The position numbers were made by a program, and so were the translations under genes. Below the pieces are notes generated by a model, which was not told the DNA's origin, ran no database searches, and was given only the letters and a program-made list of their open reading frames with translations. A DNA stretch of 64,000 bases from Limnomonas spitsbergensis (lineage: Eukaryota > Chlorophyta > Chlorophyceae > Chlamydomonadales): NCBI GenBank assembly GCA_037349105.1, contig JAYJMM010000103.1, forward strand, positions 2,542,001 through 2,606,000. Direction: 5' to 3'. Below, one piece after another: positions 45,353 through 58,200 of this stretch; position 1 is the first letter of the stretch; every line of letters begins with the position of its first letter.

Positions 45353-46699
45353 CTCGAGGTATTGGTGTTATGCCGAGCGATTGGTGCAGGGGGTGTTGGA
45401 ATATTGATTTTGAGGGAATGGAGAGAACCGCCATTGATATCTGTGTGAAGTGGCGGGCGGTCAAGCCTTGCCGTACGAAGGGACAAATGCGTGATGCACC
45501 AACCGCTCCTGATGATGCCGCATGCCAGCACATTTATGCCGCATCCAGATATCTCTTGACGCATCGGCCTGTCAGGCACCCAGCGAGATTGCATGAAAAA
45601 GTGGCGCACATTGCAGGGCTGCCCAGCAGCCAACACAAACACAAAAATGCACCGATGGAGGTGAGCAGGTTAAGAACGGTGCATTCCTGCTGGGCCATGC
45701 TGATCGCTCGGCAGAGTGTGGCTGGTAGGGAATGACCAAAATTAATTCCAACTACTATGCACAGTTTGGGCCGCAGTGAGCAGGTGGTAAGGACTACACC
45801 CAGCATGGTGTATGCAGCTGATCAACCAAGGGCCCTGGCCATCTGCAGTTCCCGCCGGACTTGGCTTCTCTCGTCTCTCACCTGTTCTGCTCAGAAGCCC
45901 GTAACATGACGAATGTCTATTCCTGCTGACATGATAGACGAACTCCCTACTCATGTCCATGCTATGCATGGTGCATCGCAGTGCGTGCGATGTCCCCATG
46001 CTGCCATGCGCCTCTCGGCCTTCCTTCATGTTTAGATAGATCCCTCCAGCCCTGAAACATATGAGGTGTATGGTAAGGTACAGTTTGGGCCTTACACCTC
46101 TAAGCGTCACTTGGGGTCGAAATTTGTTCAACCGATTTTCCCGACCATGTAACGTAGCAACGAGCTGGATGTAAGTGGGAAAACCCAGAGAAACCTATGG
46201 AACTGAAATACCATGACATGCAAATCAACAAGGCACTGATGTGAAAACCCCTACAACGTCTCTATTGGCACCCCATCCGTAACCCCAAGGTCAGCGAGAG
46301 AAACTTCAAAGGATGGGGTCTGAGAAACATGATGCCACGGCGAAAAGTGTGTTCAAGAGCAGTCAGCCAGACAGCCAGCTGGCAGTGTGCCGGACCTAGC
46401 TTCTAGCAAAAATTGTGTGGGTCCGATCAATCATGCACACACAAGACAGCAGTGCATTCTTTGGACGCATCGCTATTTAAACTAACACTAGGCAGCGGTC
46501 ACAATTGGAGCGAGAGAGGGCAAACAGAGGCATCTCCTGCCGCTGGTCAGCGGACTTCCGATTTCCGCGGCTAGACACTGGTACATGGATTCGGTCATGG
46601 ACATAAATCCGCAGATCTCGTTGAACGGATCCATCCAGCGACCACCTCCGCTTTGGGCCGGGATCATCATAAAAAGGCGATCAAAGCATAGCAGGCTGA
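45353..46699. other. Intergenic PF16 promoter side / GIP1-like 3' side
   Basis: About 1.35 kb with no recognised coding exon or tandem array. It contains the PF16 promoter region and the 3' UTR of the GIP1-like gene. A short cttacacctctaag stretch near 46093 resembles part of family A in reverse. Confidence 0.4.
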
Positions 46700-49600
46700 T
46701 CAGTGGCCACCCTGGTACTGCTGCTGCTGGCCGTACTGCTGGCTGGGCTGCTGGCGGGCGTTGTAACCTCCGCTGTTGTAACTTCCACCCTACGTTACAG
46801 GCGGGGGCTCAGGTCAGATCATGCATGTCACACGGGGAATATTTGTCCAAACTATCCACGTACCACAGACGGCATGCTGTGTGACGTAGGATGGCACAAT
46901 ATGCTGTGTCAACCGCACTGTAGTATATTTACATGTTTTAAAGTTTGTGAAAGTTTGGAAATAATATCATTTGCAAATTCTTGTACGACATTATGAATTA
47001 ACTCCTCAGTGGCTAGGAGCAGCGGGCCCAAAGGGCCCATTTGGGGCCAAACCTGGACCGGCCCATGAGTGGTGGCCAAAGTAGCATGGCTGGCCACACC
47101 TGGGCCTCCAACCAGCGGCCGGAATGTGGCTGCCATGCAGCTGAGGCACGAAAAACGTAACGCTCATGGAACAACATGCTGTGTCACCATCACGTCGGCG
47201 GCTAGGGGCAGCTGGCACAACATGCCATGCGACATAGACTGGCGCGACACAATGAAAGGCCTGTGCCCCTCGCCCTCAATCAAACACCGAACTCAACCCC
47301 ACACAGAGTGTGCGAGGACCTTGCTCGACCAAACCAAACGCATAACAATCGCACCCTACTACCTGCCTGGGTCGTAGCGCAGGCGGAGAGCATGCTCAAC
47401 CCCGACACAGCAAGCAGTCAGATCAGACAGATCAGCGCGTCCACTCTTTTCATCCCCAAGCCTGACCATGGTCAAGGGACGCCTTCCACGCTCAGTCGTC
47501 ACTGACATAGTGACATCACAATCCCTAGAGCCACACCTGGGCCGCGTCTGGCAGTAGGGCTCGTTCTAGAGCGCAACATATCACCTTTGGTAGATAGCTC
47601 AGGCGCGCACATCTGAAGCAACCTAAAACAAACAAAGTGCCCATGCCAAGGCTGCCGGACCCTATACTACGAAGCAGCTCGGGAAAACTCTCAACCCTGG
47701 GAAATGCGTCAAGGCCCTGGGCGCAACCCTCTGGACCGCACCTTGGGCCCAGGCTGATTGTAACCACCCTGTTGGTAACCCGGGTTACCGCCGTAACTGC
47801 CGCCGCAATAGGCGTTGTTGTTGTTGTTGTTGTTGCGCATGTGGGGGGCTTGGTAGCCTCCAGCCTGCGCAGACAGCAGGGAGTAATCCTTCTCGACATT
47901 GCCTCTCGGCAAAGCTCCTCGACACGGGTCTTAACAGCACTGGATGTTGAGGCCATGCGGGCCCCGCAACACCCACAAAATGTGTCTCAATAGCCAGTGT
48001 TTATTTCTTGGCTACGCGGCCTACTTAAGCGGGCCCTCTTTGCCCTTCCTTGACCCTGACTACCTGCCTGTCGCCTGAATATCCCAGCAGCCCTGACGCA
48101 TCCTCTTCCCTCACACACCTGCCTGTCTATGCTCCCTGCCATGGCCCCCACTCTAAATGTCCCAGCCCTTGTCCATGCCCCCTCACCCGCCTTCCCCCCG
48201 ACACACCTACTCTGCACCGTACATGTTCCCTGCCATGGCCGCGACCTTCATGTTCCAGCTCTTGTCCATGACCCCTCCCCCCTCCTCCTATCCCACACCT
48301 ACGCTACGCCGCACATGCCCCCTACTATGGCCAGGCCCCTCATGTCCCAGCCCTTGTCTATACTCCCTCATCTCTCCTTCTCCCACAAACCTGCGCTGTC
48401 CCGTACATGCCCCTCTGCCGTGGCCACATCACCTGTTTCCCATCCCCTGCTCCCACCCTTATCCCAGCCCAAGCCGTTCTCGCGCCTCCCCCCCACCCAC
48501 TCCTGCGCTGCGATGCACATGCCCCCTACCATGACCACCTCGCCCATGTCCCAACCCTTGTCCATGCCCCCTCCCCCCCACCCACTCCTGCGCTGCGCCG
48601 CACATGCCCCCTACCATGACCATCTCCCCATGTCCCAACCCTTGTCCATGCCCCCTCCCCCCCACCCACTCCTGCAATGCGCCGCACATGCCCCCTACCA
48701 TGACCACCTCCCCATGTCCCAGCCCTTGTCCATGCCCCCTCCACCCCACCCACTCCTGCAATGCGCCGCACATGCCCCCTACCATGACCACCTCCCCATG
48801 TCCCAACCCTTGTCCATGCCCCCTCCCCCCCACCCACTCCTGCAATGCGCCGCACATGCCCCCTACCATGACCACCTCCCCATGTCCCAGCCCTTGTCCA
48901 TGCCCCATCCACCCCACCCACTCCTGCAATGCGCCGCACATGCCCCCTACCATGACCACGTCGCCCATGTCCCAGCCGTTATGCATGCCCCTAGCGCTGC
49001 GCTGAACATGCCACCCACCATGACCACCTCATCCATGTCACAGCCCATGCCCCCTCCACCCCTACCCACTGTTTATGCCCCCCTCCCCCCACTCACCTGC
49101 GCTGCGCCGTACATGGCCGCCTCACTCTTGTCCCCTCCCTTGGCGCCCATCCCGCTGTACCCGCCGACCGCGGTCCCACCAGCACCTGCTGCTGCAGATG
49201 TCATGTCCTCATAACCTGAGAAAACAAGCCAGAAAGTAGGAAAATCAGAAGAACCAAAGCAACACCTGAGATGTGGGTGCATGATAGTTACAAGTCAGTG
49301 ATATGCGAATAACTATCCTTCGACTCCTTCCGGTAGCTGAATCGCGCAGCTGAATTCCAGTCACCATAATTTCAAGGCAACTTAACCCGCTTTATACCCG
49401 CGAGGGGCCGTAATTGCTGACACCATTTGTGAATTACAGCACAACTGCACAGCATTGATGGTAGTGCACGACTTGAGGCCTTGCCTCCCACTCATGCAGG
49501 GCTATATTAGGTTAAGGCCTGACGCATATTGCAGCGCTAGTTTAGGGTTCAGGCCAGACATGTTAAGAAGCGCTAGCTCAGGGTTCAGGGTTACAAGTTC

Positions 49601-52600
49601 AGGCCAGGCGCGTTGTGCAACGGTCGTTCACGGCTAAGTGTGCACACAACCTTGGATGCCCTGGTTTAGGGTTGGGTGCCCTGGCGAAGGGTATAGGGTT
49701 GCTCTCGTAAATGCCCTTAAGGGTTTACTGCCTTGGGGGCCCTGATTAAGGGTTTAGGGTTGCGACCATGGATGCCCTGGTTTAGGGTCACCGCCTTGGG
49801 TTCCCTGTCTAAGTGTTTAGGGTTTAGGGTTGCGGCCTTGGATGCCCTCAATAAATGTTTCGGTTTGCCGTCTTGACAGTTCTGGTTTACTAATCAGGGT
49901 TGTTGCCATGTGAACTAAGGTTTAGGGTCCAGGGTAACGGCCTTAAATGCCGAAGTTTATGGCCGTTCTGTGCTTCCCCAGCAGTGGGTCGCCATGGGCT
50001 CAGCACCATCTGCCATCCTGCCCACTCCCCCGGCTTCCATAGCAGTTAAGGAAGGGGGAGAGGGCAAGATGGCAGATTAAGGGTTCAAAACTTGGGGTTA
50101 AAGCACATGATATTTATTTAGCCATCGCCAATGACCATGTCTGACAATCTAGCCCCCTCAGACACCTGTTCCTCCATGGCTCCACATCCAACGTTCCTAG
50201 CATGAGTAAGTGTACGGCGTCTGGCTCCACATACCCCCCCCCCACCCACGCTGCCACCACGACCTCCCCAATGCCGTGACCACACCCTCCCCCTGCAGCT
50301 ACCAAACTCCCTCACCCCTTTCCCCCCGCCACACTTGATCTCTCTCCCCCACCTCCACCACAGTCCCTCACCCCCACCACAAAAAAACTCACCCCCCCCC
50401 CCCCTGTCATGCAGCACCACCTCGCACTCACCTCCTGCTGCCAGGCCGTAGACTGTGTTACCGTAAGCACCCGGCACACCCGCAGCCTGCGCCTGGTGCG
50501 GCTGCTGCGCCTGGGCGGGGTTGTTGCCGTACTGTGAGTACTGCGACCGGGGGCCCTGCTGCTGCTGTTGCTGCTGCTGGTGTGGCAGCGCGTTGTAGGA
50601 AGCTGCTCCAGAGTTGGGCGTGTAGCCTGAGGCTCCTTGGGGGTAGCCCGCACCCTGGGGGGGAATCAAAATTCAAAATTCAAAACTGTGCCAGTAATTG
50701 CCTTGAGAGGCATGTGTGCGTGCTGATAATCTTTTGAACGGTGTGATTTGTAGGCAAGGGATTTTCAGCCCGTAATCAATGCAGCCCACGACCCGCATTG
50801 CTTGCGGGGGGAAACACCCAAAAGGATGCACACCTCGAAGCGTCGTGTTAGTGTGTGTGTCAGGAAAAGGGACTCGCAGCCACGCAAAAGAAGCAGGCCC
50901 GCTTTTTTCGCCTGGCTGCATCATTCAAAATGAGCACGGTAGAGGGATGTAAACCTCAATACCCACGCTCCCACATTGAGTGGGATGGTTGCATGGAGGA
51001 TGGCAGCGCCTCTCTCTCTCGGCCAGTGCTTCTTTTTCCAGATACGAGGCCAACTTTGAAAGGCCCCCCCACATCTGACCAAACCTGGACGGGCCTACGA
51101 GTAGTGGCCAAAGAAAAGTAGCCAAAGCAACAAGGCTGGTCACAAGGGGCTTCCGGCCAGCGGCCGGAGTGTAGCTGACATGTAGCTGAGTGACGAAAAA
51201 AGAATGACTGACCAATGCGCATGCTATGAGGGTGGATTACCTGAATCCAGGCTTAGTTCCTGAACACAGGACATTGATAACACTGCAAACCGTATTTTGC
51301 CCCCCTGAATTGACTCGGTGCCTCAGCGCCGGCGAGGAATACATTGTTCCTGCTGCTAGTGCATGCTCCACTCTATACCTTTCTCAGATGCCCCAAGACA
51401 TCCCCCCCCCCCCTCCCTGTTCTTGTGCGTCAGAGGTGGAAGGACGTGAACGATACTTCAACTGCCCTTGTCCTTCCTGCTGGTCTTGCACTGCCCGACT
51501 GTTTCAAAAGAGGCTATTGAATGCAGGCGCGGGTTTAAGCAAGGGTTCCACATCTATGCCCATGCTGGGAATGACTGTTTCCAAGCCTCTGTGTCTGACA
51601 TGCGCCGGCACCCTGCCCATCCTTCCGCCAACCCTTATTCTCGCAAAATCCCTCAGCACAGGCCAAGCTGTTGCTGCAACAGGACAACAGTGTTGCTGCC
51701 TCACGCCAAGCCGTTGCTGCAGCGTGCCAAACTGTTGCTGGGCACTGCCCATTCCCCCAAGCCAAAGCCACAGCACATCCCCTGATCCCCGGCTTCCCCT
51801 TCCCTCTCGCACCTGTCCATAGCCTGAGTAGCCCATGTTGTAGCCACCATAACCCATATTGTTCATGTTGTACGGAGCGGTGGCGGGGTTGTACTGCTGT
51901 TGACCGTACGGGTTGTACTGCAGGGAGGAATTGTACTGCTGCCCCGTTCCACCCTGCTGCATGCCCGAGATCGAATGGGCACCAGGGAACTGCATCTGGG
52001 CAAGAGGCATCGCTGCTGCCGCCGCGGCGGCGGCAGCCGCCGCCGCGGTGACGGAGGCGGGGGCTGCAGCCCCGGTAGCGCTGCCGCCGCCGCTCTGCGG
52101 CGACTCGTGCCCCTGTTGATGCTGCCCCTGCTGCTGCTGGGGCGGAGGTTGGGACACCGGCTGATGCTGCTGCATGGCCGGCAGGCCCTGCTGCCCATAC
52201 TGCTGTCCGTACATCGCCTTGTTGTACCCAGGGGCTGCCTGCTGACCGCCTGCCTGCTGCTGTTGTGAGTACTGCTGCATCTGTGCGTGTGGGTGGGGAG
52301 GGAAAAGACAGCACAAAAAAACAATCAAACAATTGCACATGCTCTTGTTGCTTTTGCAGCAAGCTTGCACATCTTACATTTCCCCAGCTCGATCAGCCTG
52401 GTGGCTTGTACAATCCTAGTTGATGCATGAACACGCGTATAAATGCATTAACACGCCGGAATGGTTATCTTAAGGGCTGTTGACTAAGTGACCAGGCACG
52501 ATTGCAAAATTAAAAAACTTAGGTTTTATCACGATGGCCAGGGTCGATTACCCCCCGTTTTACCACGATTTGTGGTATACCATGCCTTAAATAATCACTA

Positions 52601-55246
52601 ATGTCTTTTGTTCCCGTGCATGCCCCAGACCTTTCAATCTCAACCCCATGATAAGCGAAGGACTCAAAGGTCAACCGAAGCAGACGCAGATCCAGATTAG
52701 ACCAAAAGGCGCTTTTCATCTGAAAGAGGGAGTACAGGCAACACATATCCAAAGACGCATTTATTTTAGCACGCTTAAGGGTACAGATGAAGGATTTAGA
52801 CAACGGCCGTTGGTAGATGACTGGGACGCCACGGCTGGAAAATGGGGACCAAACCTTGACCAATCCCATGGCTCTAGGGCTTGTGGTCTGGGCTAATAAA
52901 AGCTTGGCCTGCGGCTCAGGGTCCAAGGCATCACTGCTTACTGTACCAGCCCCCTCCCCCCCCCCAGCCTCGCCGCAGGCTATGATATGGCCAACTTAGT
53001 GTTTCTTGTTCCAGCTACCATTCCACCTTGGGCAGGTCGTCCCGCGGCCACTGAAGCCTCCATTGGGACCTTACCTAGACCGGCCTACCACTGGTGGCCA
53101 AAGCAGCATGGCTGGCAACAAATGGGGCCGCCGGCCAGAGGCTGGAGTGTAGCTGACATGAAGCTGAGACTCACAAAATAAACACTGTCGGCTTGTAGCC
53201 AAAGTGAGACCTGAAATTAAGCGGCATGGCCTCGAGTCTAAGCATGAGCTCGCACCTGCTGCTGCTGCTGCTGCATCGTGTAGGCTGCCATGCCCGGCGC
53301 CGGGTTGTTGTTGTACTGCTTCATCGCGTCTGGCGGCGGCTGGGTGTTGCTGTTGTACTGCTTCATCGCGTCCGGCGGCGGCTGGCTGTAGTTCTCAAAC
53401 GCGTGCTGTGCAGCGTCATACGAGATCGACTCCTGGGGTGTGCCGGGGAACCCTCCGCCTCCGAAACCGCCTCCGAATCCGCCGTTGCCGGCCTGGCCAA
53501 AGCCCGTGTAGGCGCTGGGGATGGCAGACGAGGGTGCTGCCTGGTGCTGCTGCCGGCCTGGCTGCTCCACAGGTGGTTGCGAGGTTGCGGCGCTGGCGGC
53601 CGGCGCGGCCCTTTCCTGCGTGTAAGCAGTCTGATAGTTGTTGTAGCTAGCGGCTGCAGCCTTATAAGCATCTTGCTGCTGCTGATGCTGCTGATGAGCA
53701 GAAGAGGGCTGCGAGGCAGCAGCCTCCTCGGCTGCCTGCTGCTGCTGCTGCTGCAATTGCTGTTGCTGCTGCTTGTGCATGAGCATCGCCGGGTTGTCCG
53801 CAGGCTGGGGCAAGTAGGATGCAGGCACAAAATTGCCTCCAAAGTCACTCATACCGAAGTTGCCAAACGAGAGCTGCACAGCCTCCACATCTGCAGCCGT
53901 CCTGACGTTAGCTGTTGGCTGCGGCGGGGCTGCCCCGTAGCCGCCGTACTGCGCGGGCGCGGGCGCCACTGTGTTCTCCGCAGCAAAAAACGCCTGTTCC
54001 AACGTGGGCACTGAGGCATCAGCATCAGCAGCGTCGACGGCGGCGAAGGTCGAGGTCTGCTCCTGCTGCATCTGCATCTGGGCAGCCGCTGCCGCCGCCA
54101 CCGCCGCTGGACCCTTCGTCAGGGAGTTGAGCAGGTTCTTAGCTGCGTCGGCATTGCTCCAGCCGGGCGGTGCGTACGGGGCAGGCGCTGCCGTGGCCGG
54201 CTCGGGCACCTGCTCGCCACTGTTGAGGTCCTCGTATTCGCCCACCTGCCCGCTGTATTCCTCTTGTGCACCGTACTCCTGTGCGCCGTATTCCTCCTGC
54301 CCGCCGTACTCCTCTTGCGCGCCGTACTCCTCCTGAGCGCCATACTGCTCCTCCTCCTGGGGCGCCAGGTGTTCCATTTCATCTGGGACAGGCGGGTACG
54401 CTGGCGTTGGCTCGGGCGCGGGCGCCAAGGCGGGCGTTGCGGCCTGCTTAGACTTCAGCGCGGCCTGCTTAATCATCTCGGCCATGGTCTGCTTGCCAGC
54501 ACCCCATACGCCAGGCTTGCTCGCCACGGGAACCGGCTCTGCTGCCCATGTGCTTCCTCCCGTTAGCGACGGGCCGGTATCGAAGCTATCGTAGACAGCA
54601 GCTTCAGCAGGGGCTGCTACTGCCGCATACAGCGGGGGATCCGCCGTGTAGCCATTGTCTGGCTTGGTTGCACCCTCTCCTCCCCTGCCGTGACCCCTTC
54701 CTGAGGAGTACCCGGACGAGCCCCGGCCCCCAGCTGGGCCTGAGCCCCCTGCTCCTCCACTGCCACGGCCTCGGCCACCCCCAGAGGGATAGGGACCATC
54801 TCGCCGGGGGCCATCTCCCCCGGAGGGATATGGGCCATCTCGTCGCGAGCCAGCAGGCCGGTCCCGATACCCGCCGTGTTCCTGGCGCGCATGGGTCGCG
54901 ACGGCCTTGCCCTTTTTTTTAGAGTCTACCTTCTCGAACGGGTTCTCCAGCAGCGCCATGGTTGCGACATTCACGTCTCCGTTGTGGTGCTGAAGCATGG
55001 CCTTGATGTCTTCCTCGGATGCTTGCGTGACTGCCCTGATCTCCTGTGCGGGGAAGGGGTGGAATCAAAGGGTCGAGGACCGAGACGTGGCACGTCAGAT
55101 CAGGGCCTAACTGGAACTCTGTGCAGGCGATTGCGGAGCCATGAACATTATCAGCAAAGCGTTCGAGACTTTTTTTGAAAGCCAAAAGCCAAACGCAACC
55201 CCACCTCGATCACTTTCACCATGTTCTTGCTATCGGCTTTAGCCAT
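46700..55246 (-). CDS. GIP1-like UBA/DUF1296 protein, Q-rich
   Basis: Resembles plant GBF-interacting protein 1, a family with an N-terminal UBA-like DUF1296 helical domain and a long low-complexity tail; plant members act as transcriptional co-regulators or RNA-granule proteins (family knowledge; role here not proven). Exons, minus strand: 55246-55205, 55043-53256, 52280-51813, 50654-50432, 49215-49097, 47864-47742, 46789-46700; 2853 nt, 950 aa, phases closing. DUF1296 spans residues about 9-65: KVIEEIRAVTQASEEDIKAM, then LQHHNGDVNVATMALLENPF and EKVDSKKKGK. Next come an RGG-type region, acidic EEYGAQEEYGGQ repeats, and Gln/Gly/Tyr/Asn-rich segments. A QPPPDAMKQYN motif is duplicated. The last exons read YGAAQ, then AGGYQAPHMR, poly-Asn and QQYQGGH-stop. 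The composition is prion-like. The acceptor of exon 6 is chosen by phase. Confidence 0.85.
46995..47165. mobile_element. Dispersed repeat family B copy
   Basis: Reads from aactcctcagtggctaggag through ccaaacctggaccggcccat and gtggccaaagtagcatggct to ccggaatgtggctgccatgc and a cacgaaaaacgt end. Related copies: about 12340-12545, 13590-13690, 22590-22775, 24930-25150, 26005-26175, 51030-51215 and 53025-53180. Shared hallmarks are a ctggaccggcc word, a ggtggccaaagcagcatggc word, and a terminal series of tgtagctgac/tgtagctgaa followed by gagtcacgaaaaa. It is non-coding; class unknown. Confidence 0.7.
48300..49060 (-). repeat. 84-bp array seeded by GIP1-like exon 5 end
   Basis: About nine units of 84 bp (cacatgccccctaccatgac ... 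tccatgccccctccccccac, ccactcctgcgctgcgccg). The unit includes a sequence closely matching the exon 5 end and donor: true minus ATGTACGGCGCAGCGCAG|gtgagtgggg, repeat CATGTGCGGCGCAGCGCAGgagtgggtgggg. Units near the exon are the most regular; those near 48300 are decayed. The GT is lost in the units. Confidence 0.9.
49216..50431. other. GIP1-like intron 4: telomere-like words
   Basis: Between 49480 and 49960 ggtttagggtt-type words recur about every 40-60 bp with a ccttggatgccctggtttag companion. The right part (50200-50430) is pyrimidine-rich (ccccaccacaaaaaaactca and poly-C). No coding exon is seen. Confidence 0.6.
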
Positions 55247-58200
55247 GACGCTTGCGCTAATAATTTGAGTCTAGTTCAAAAGTGTCCTACGAGCATAGCT
55301 ATGTACAAACCAGGGGACAAACTGTTCGTGGGAGGCATGGGCGGGGAGTTGTATCTTGCCGAATCGGTGGCGATGGGGGCTTGCCAAGGTGACTGTGTCA
55401 AGAGGTTTCCCGCCGAGTTTAGAACCTCAGATGCGGAAGGAAAGATGAATGATGTTCATCCCCTGATGTTCATCAGTCGTAGACTACAGCTTTATTGTTA
55501 CAGGTCTTGGGACATGCCATAGTGGCATTTTTGCCACGAGGGACAAGCCCGGGGACAAGCGAGGGAAGCACGAGGGCGAGGGAGAACGCCCGAGATCTGA
55601 GGAGGAGCAACGTGATCAGGAGCACCGGACAACAACACCTCTATAGATGTATACAGAGGTCCTGCACATGTCGAAACGCGCCTAACACTAGTAGCGTGAC
55701 TGCGCATAATGCTGGCAGCAGTTGCGCCCACGGCACACTCATCACGTAACCAGCAGCTCATCGAGATTTATGGGGCATGTGTCACACATTCGGAACGCTG
55801 CCGTGGCTATAGGGCTCGTAGCTGCATAAGCGTCGAATAACGCGCCTGCCTGTCAAGGCGTCTACCCCCAGATGAGTCAGTGAGCCAGTGAGGTCAAGTC
55901 ATGGTATGAACTGACCCACATGCCAGAACAGGTCACGCCCACAGGTAAATAACGTTACACCTCTGGGTCCGCTCAAAGCTCGGCCGCGTGGGCGCCCAAC
56001 GAAAGGGAGTTAAGGAGGAACTAAAAGAAAGAGAGGGGGAAAGGAACAACAGGAGAGGCCGGGAAGGCAAAGCAGACCAAGTCCAACACCTGAGTTCCAC
56101 CCCCACAGGTGAGAACAGGTACCGCATTGAGTACCGGTATTGAACCGGACCCTACCTGATCTAAAGTACACATGCATCGGGAACAAGCTTGGGTAAATTC
56201 TAATATTGGCTTCTTGGGGGACACAGATAATCAAATGAATGAATCCCGTTTGAGGTGTTGTCATGCAGCACTGCAGGTCAATGCATCAGAGGGACTGTTT
56301 GAATATCAATTAGCTGGACCCTGGGCCCACGTCCCGAGTTTCCCTGTTTCATCATACCTCCTTCTTTCAGAGATTTGCCTTTAACTGAGCACTGCAGCCA
56401 GGATGGAATTGCAGCCTTCATCGCAGTAGCTGGAAGGCACGAAAAAAGGGAATGACAGGATTTTTATCACACGATAAGTTTGTGTCAGTGTCACCCCAAA
56501 GAGAATACAGATTAGGGTCGAGCCTCCCTTGATAATGTGGAAAAGCTGACCACCTACTCTCCCCCCATCGGCTCTACCGAGTGATGGCCAGGACGATCGC
56601 TTCTGCACGGATGCCATCTCAGACTGGCCAGGTGTTGTATGGCAAATCAGAGCCTTTGACCGTTCTAGCAAGTTCCGAAGAAGCTCCTGACATGTACCAA
56701 TCAGGTTTTCATTGCTTCGTCCAATGCAATAATGGGCATGCCAATTGGCTGCTGCATTGTCCACGCAATTTGCGAGTGCACAACCAATGCGCAACCCATA
56801 TTGTCATCTAGTAACCCCCCAAAGCTTGTGCCACACTCCGTTCACATACCGATTAATGACCCCATCCTCATGATCCGTTATGACATTTTGGAAATTAAGT
56901 TATAATTTAAGGCGAAGGTCTGTAAAACGGGCAGAAAATCTTGTGAAGGTCATCCGTCCTACATCCAAGCCTGTAACTTCAGCACAGCCTCTCACCTCCT
57001 CTTGTTGAGGCGTAGACATTTTTCAGGGTTGGAACTTCTTTTGTATTTTGTTTTTTCAGCCTTTTGTTTTAGCCCTTCACTTTTTTTCCACCTTTTCCCT
57101 CCTTTCTTTGTCCTGTCCCCTTCTGTGTTTCCTTCCATCTTTCCTCCCAACTCTTTAACTAGGCGCCCACGCGGCCGAGCCTTTTTTTAGCAGGGCCCAG
57201 AGGTGTAAGGTCATTGACAGCCTCTCACTATGAGGAACGGAAGGTTTGACAAAATGCCACATCCCAACATTCGACCAATGTCACCAATCCATAACCGGGC
57301 GAAAGCAAATCTGATTTGATGGGACTCAGAAATGGGCACAACTCATGGCTCATAGGTAGAAGCCCGTATGGCTTTGGCTCTCCTATTTTATAAGAGCCCA
57401 ATGTGATCTACACTTCATCACAGTCCAAACTATGCATTGGCAAACACCGAATGGCATATGCATGCTCTAACAGAATGGCTATGAGGGTCTGGGCTGGCAA
57501 AGTGTCACATTATTCAAAATATAACAGCTGAATCAGAAACCCTACATGTGCACTGGAGTGCCCCCAACATGAACTGCAGAAGGCGCTTGGCTAGTATTCG
57601 TGTTATCAGGGTTTTTACCCTTGATCTTGCAGTACATCTCTCTTCTCCATACCGTTGCCCTTCTTGTTGGATGTGAAATATTTCTTTTTTTTCTAGGTCT
57701 GCATGATCCACCTGAAGACGAGTAGAAGCCCTTCAAGTCCTGGATTCAAGAACAACTGAAAACGGCATCACACTCTTCGAAACTCTGCCGGGCTTTTTTG
57801 AGCAGGGCCCAGAGGTGTAACGTCATTGACTCTTCAAAACAGTCCTCCCTCTCTCTTGGGCGGGTCTTTTCCTTATCCGTTTTCTGTCTGTTCCTTTCCT
57901 TTTTTCTCTAGGCGTAAGTTTCTTTTCCTCCTGACCAAACAGGTGGGCGCCCACGTCGTCGAGACTTTTCAGCACGACCTAGCGGTGTGTAACGGCATAA
58001 TGTCATTGAACCCAATAAAAATAATTTTAGCGCTCTATCAAGACACCAGCTTACATCTATGATTTAATACTGTCATTTGGTAGTCAGCGTTAAGGGCAGT
58101 ACCCTTTAGTACCCTGGCAGCCTGACCGGCCCGGCCTTCATCAACACTAACAAGCAGAAACAACCGTATAGATACAATGATTGAAAACAGGCAAGGCATG

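Noticed and set aside
48129..49214. 361-codon plus-strand ORF and antisense partners
   Set aside because: Repeat period of 84 bp keeps frames open; the region is an intron of the minus-strand GIP1-like gene.
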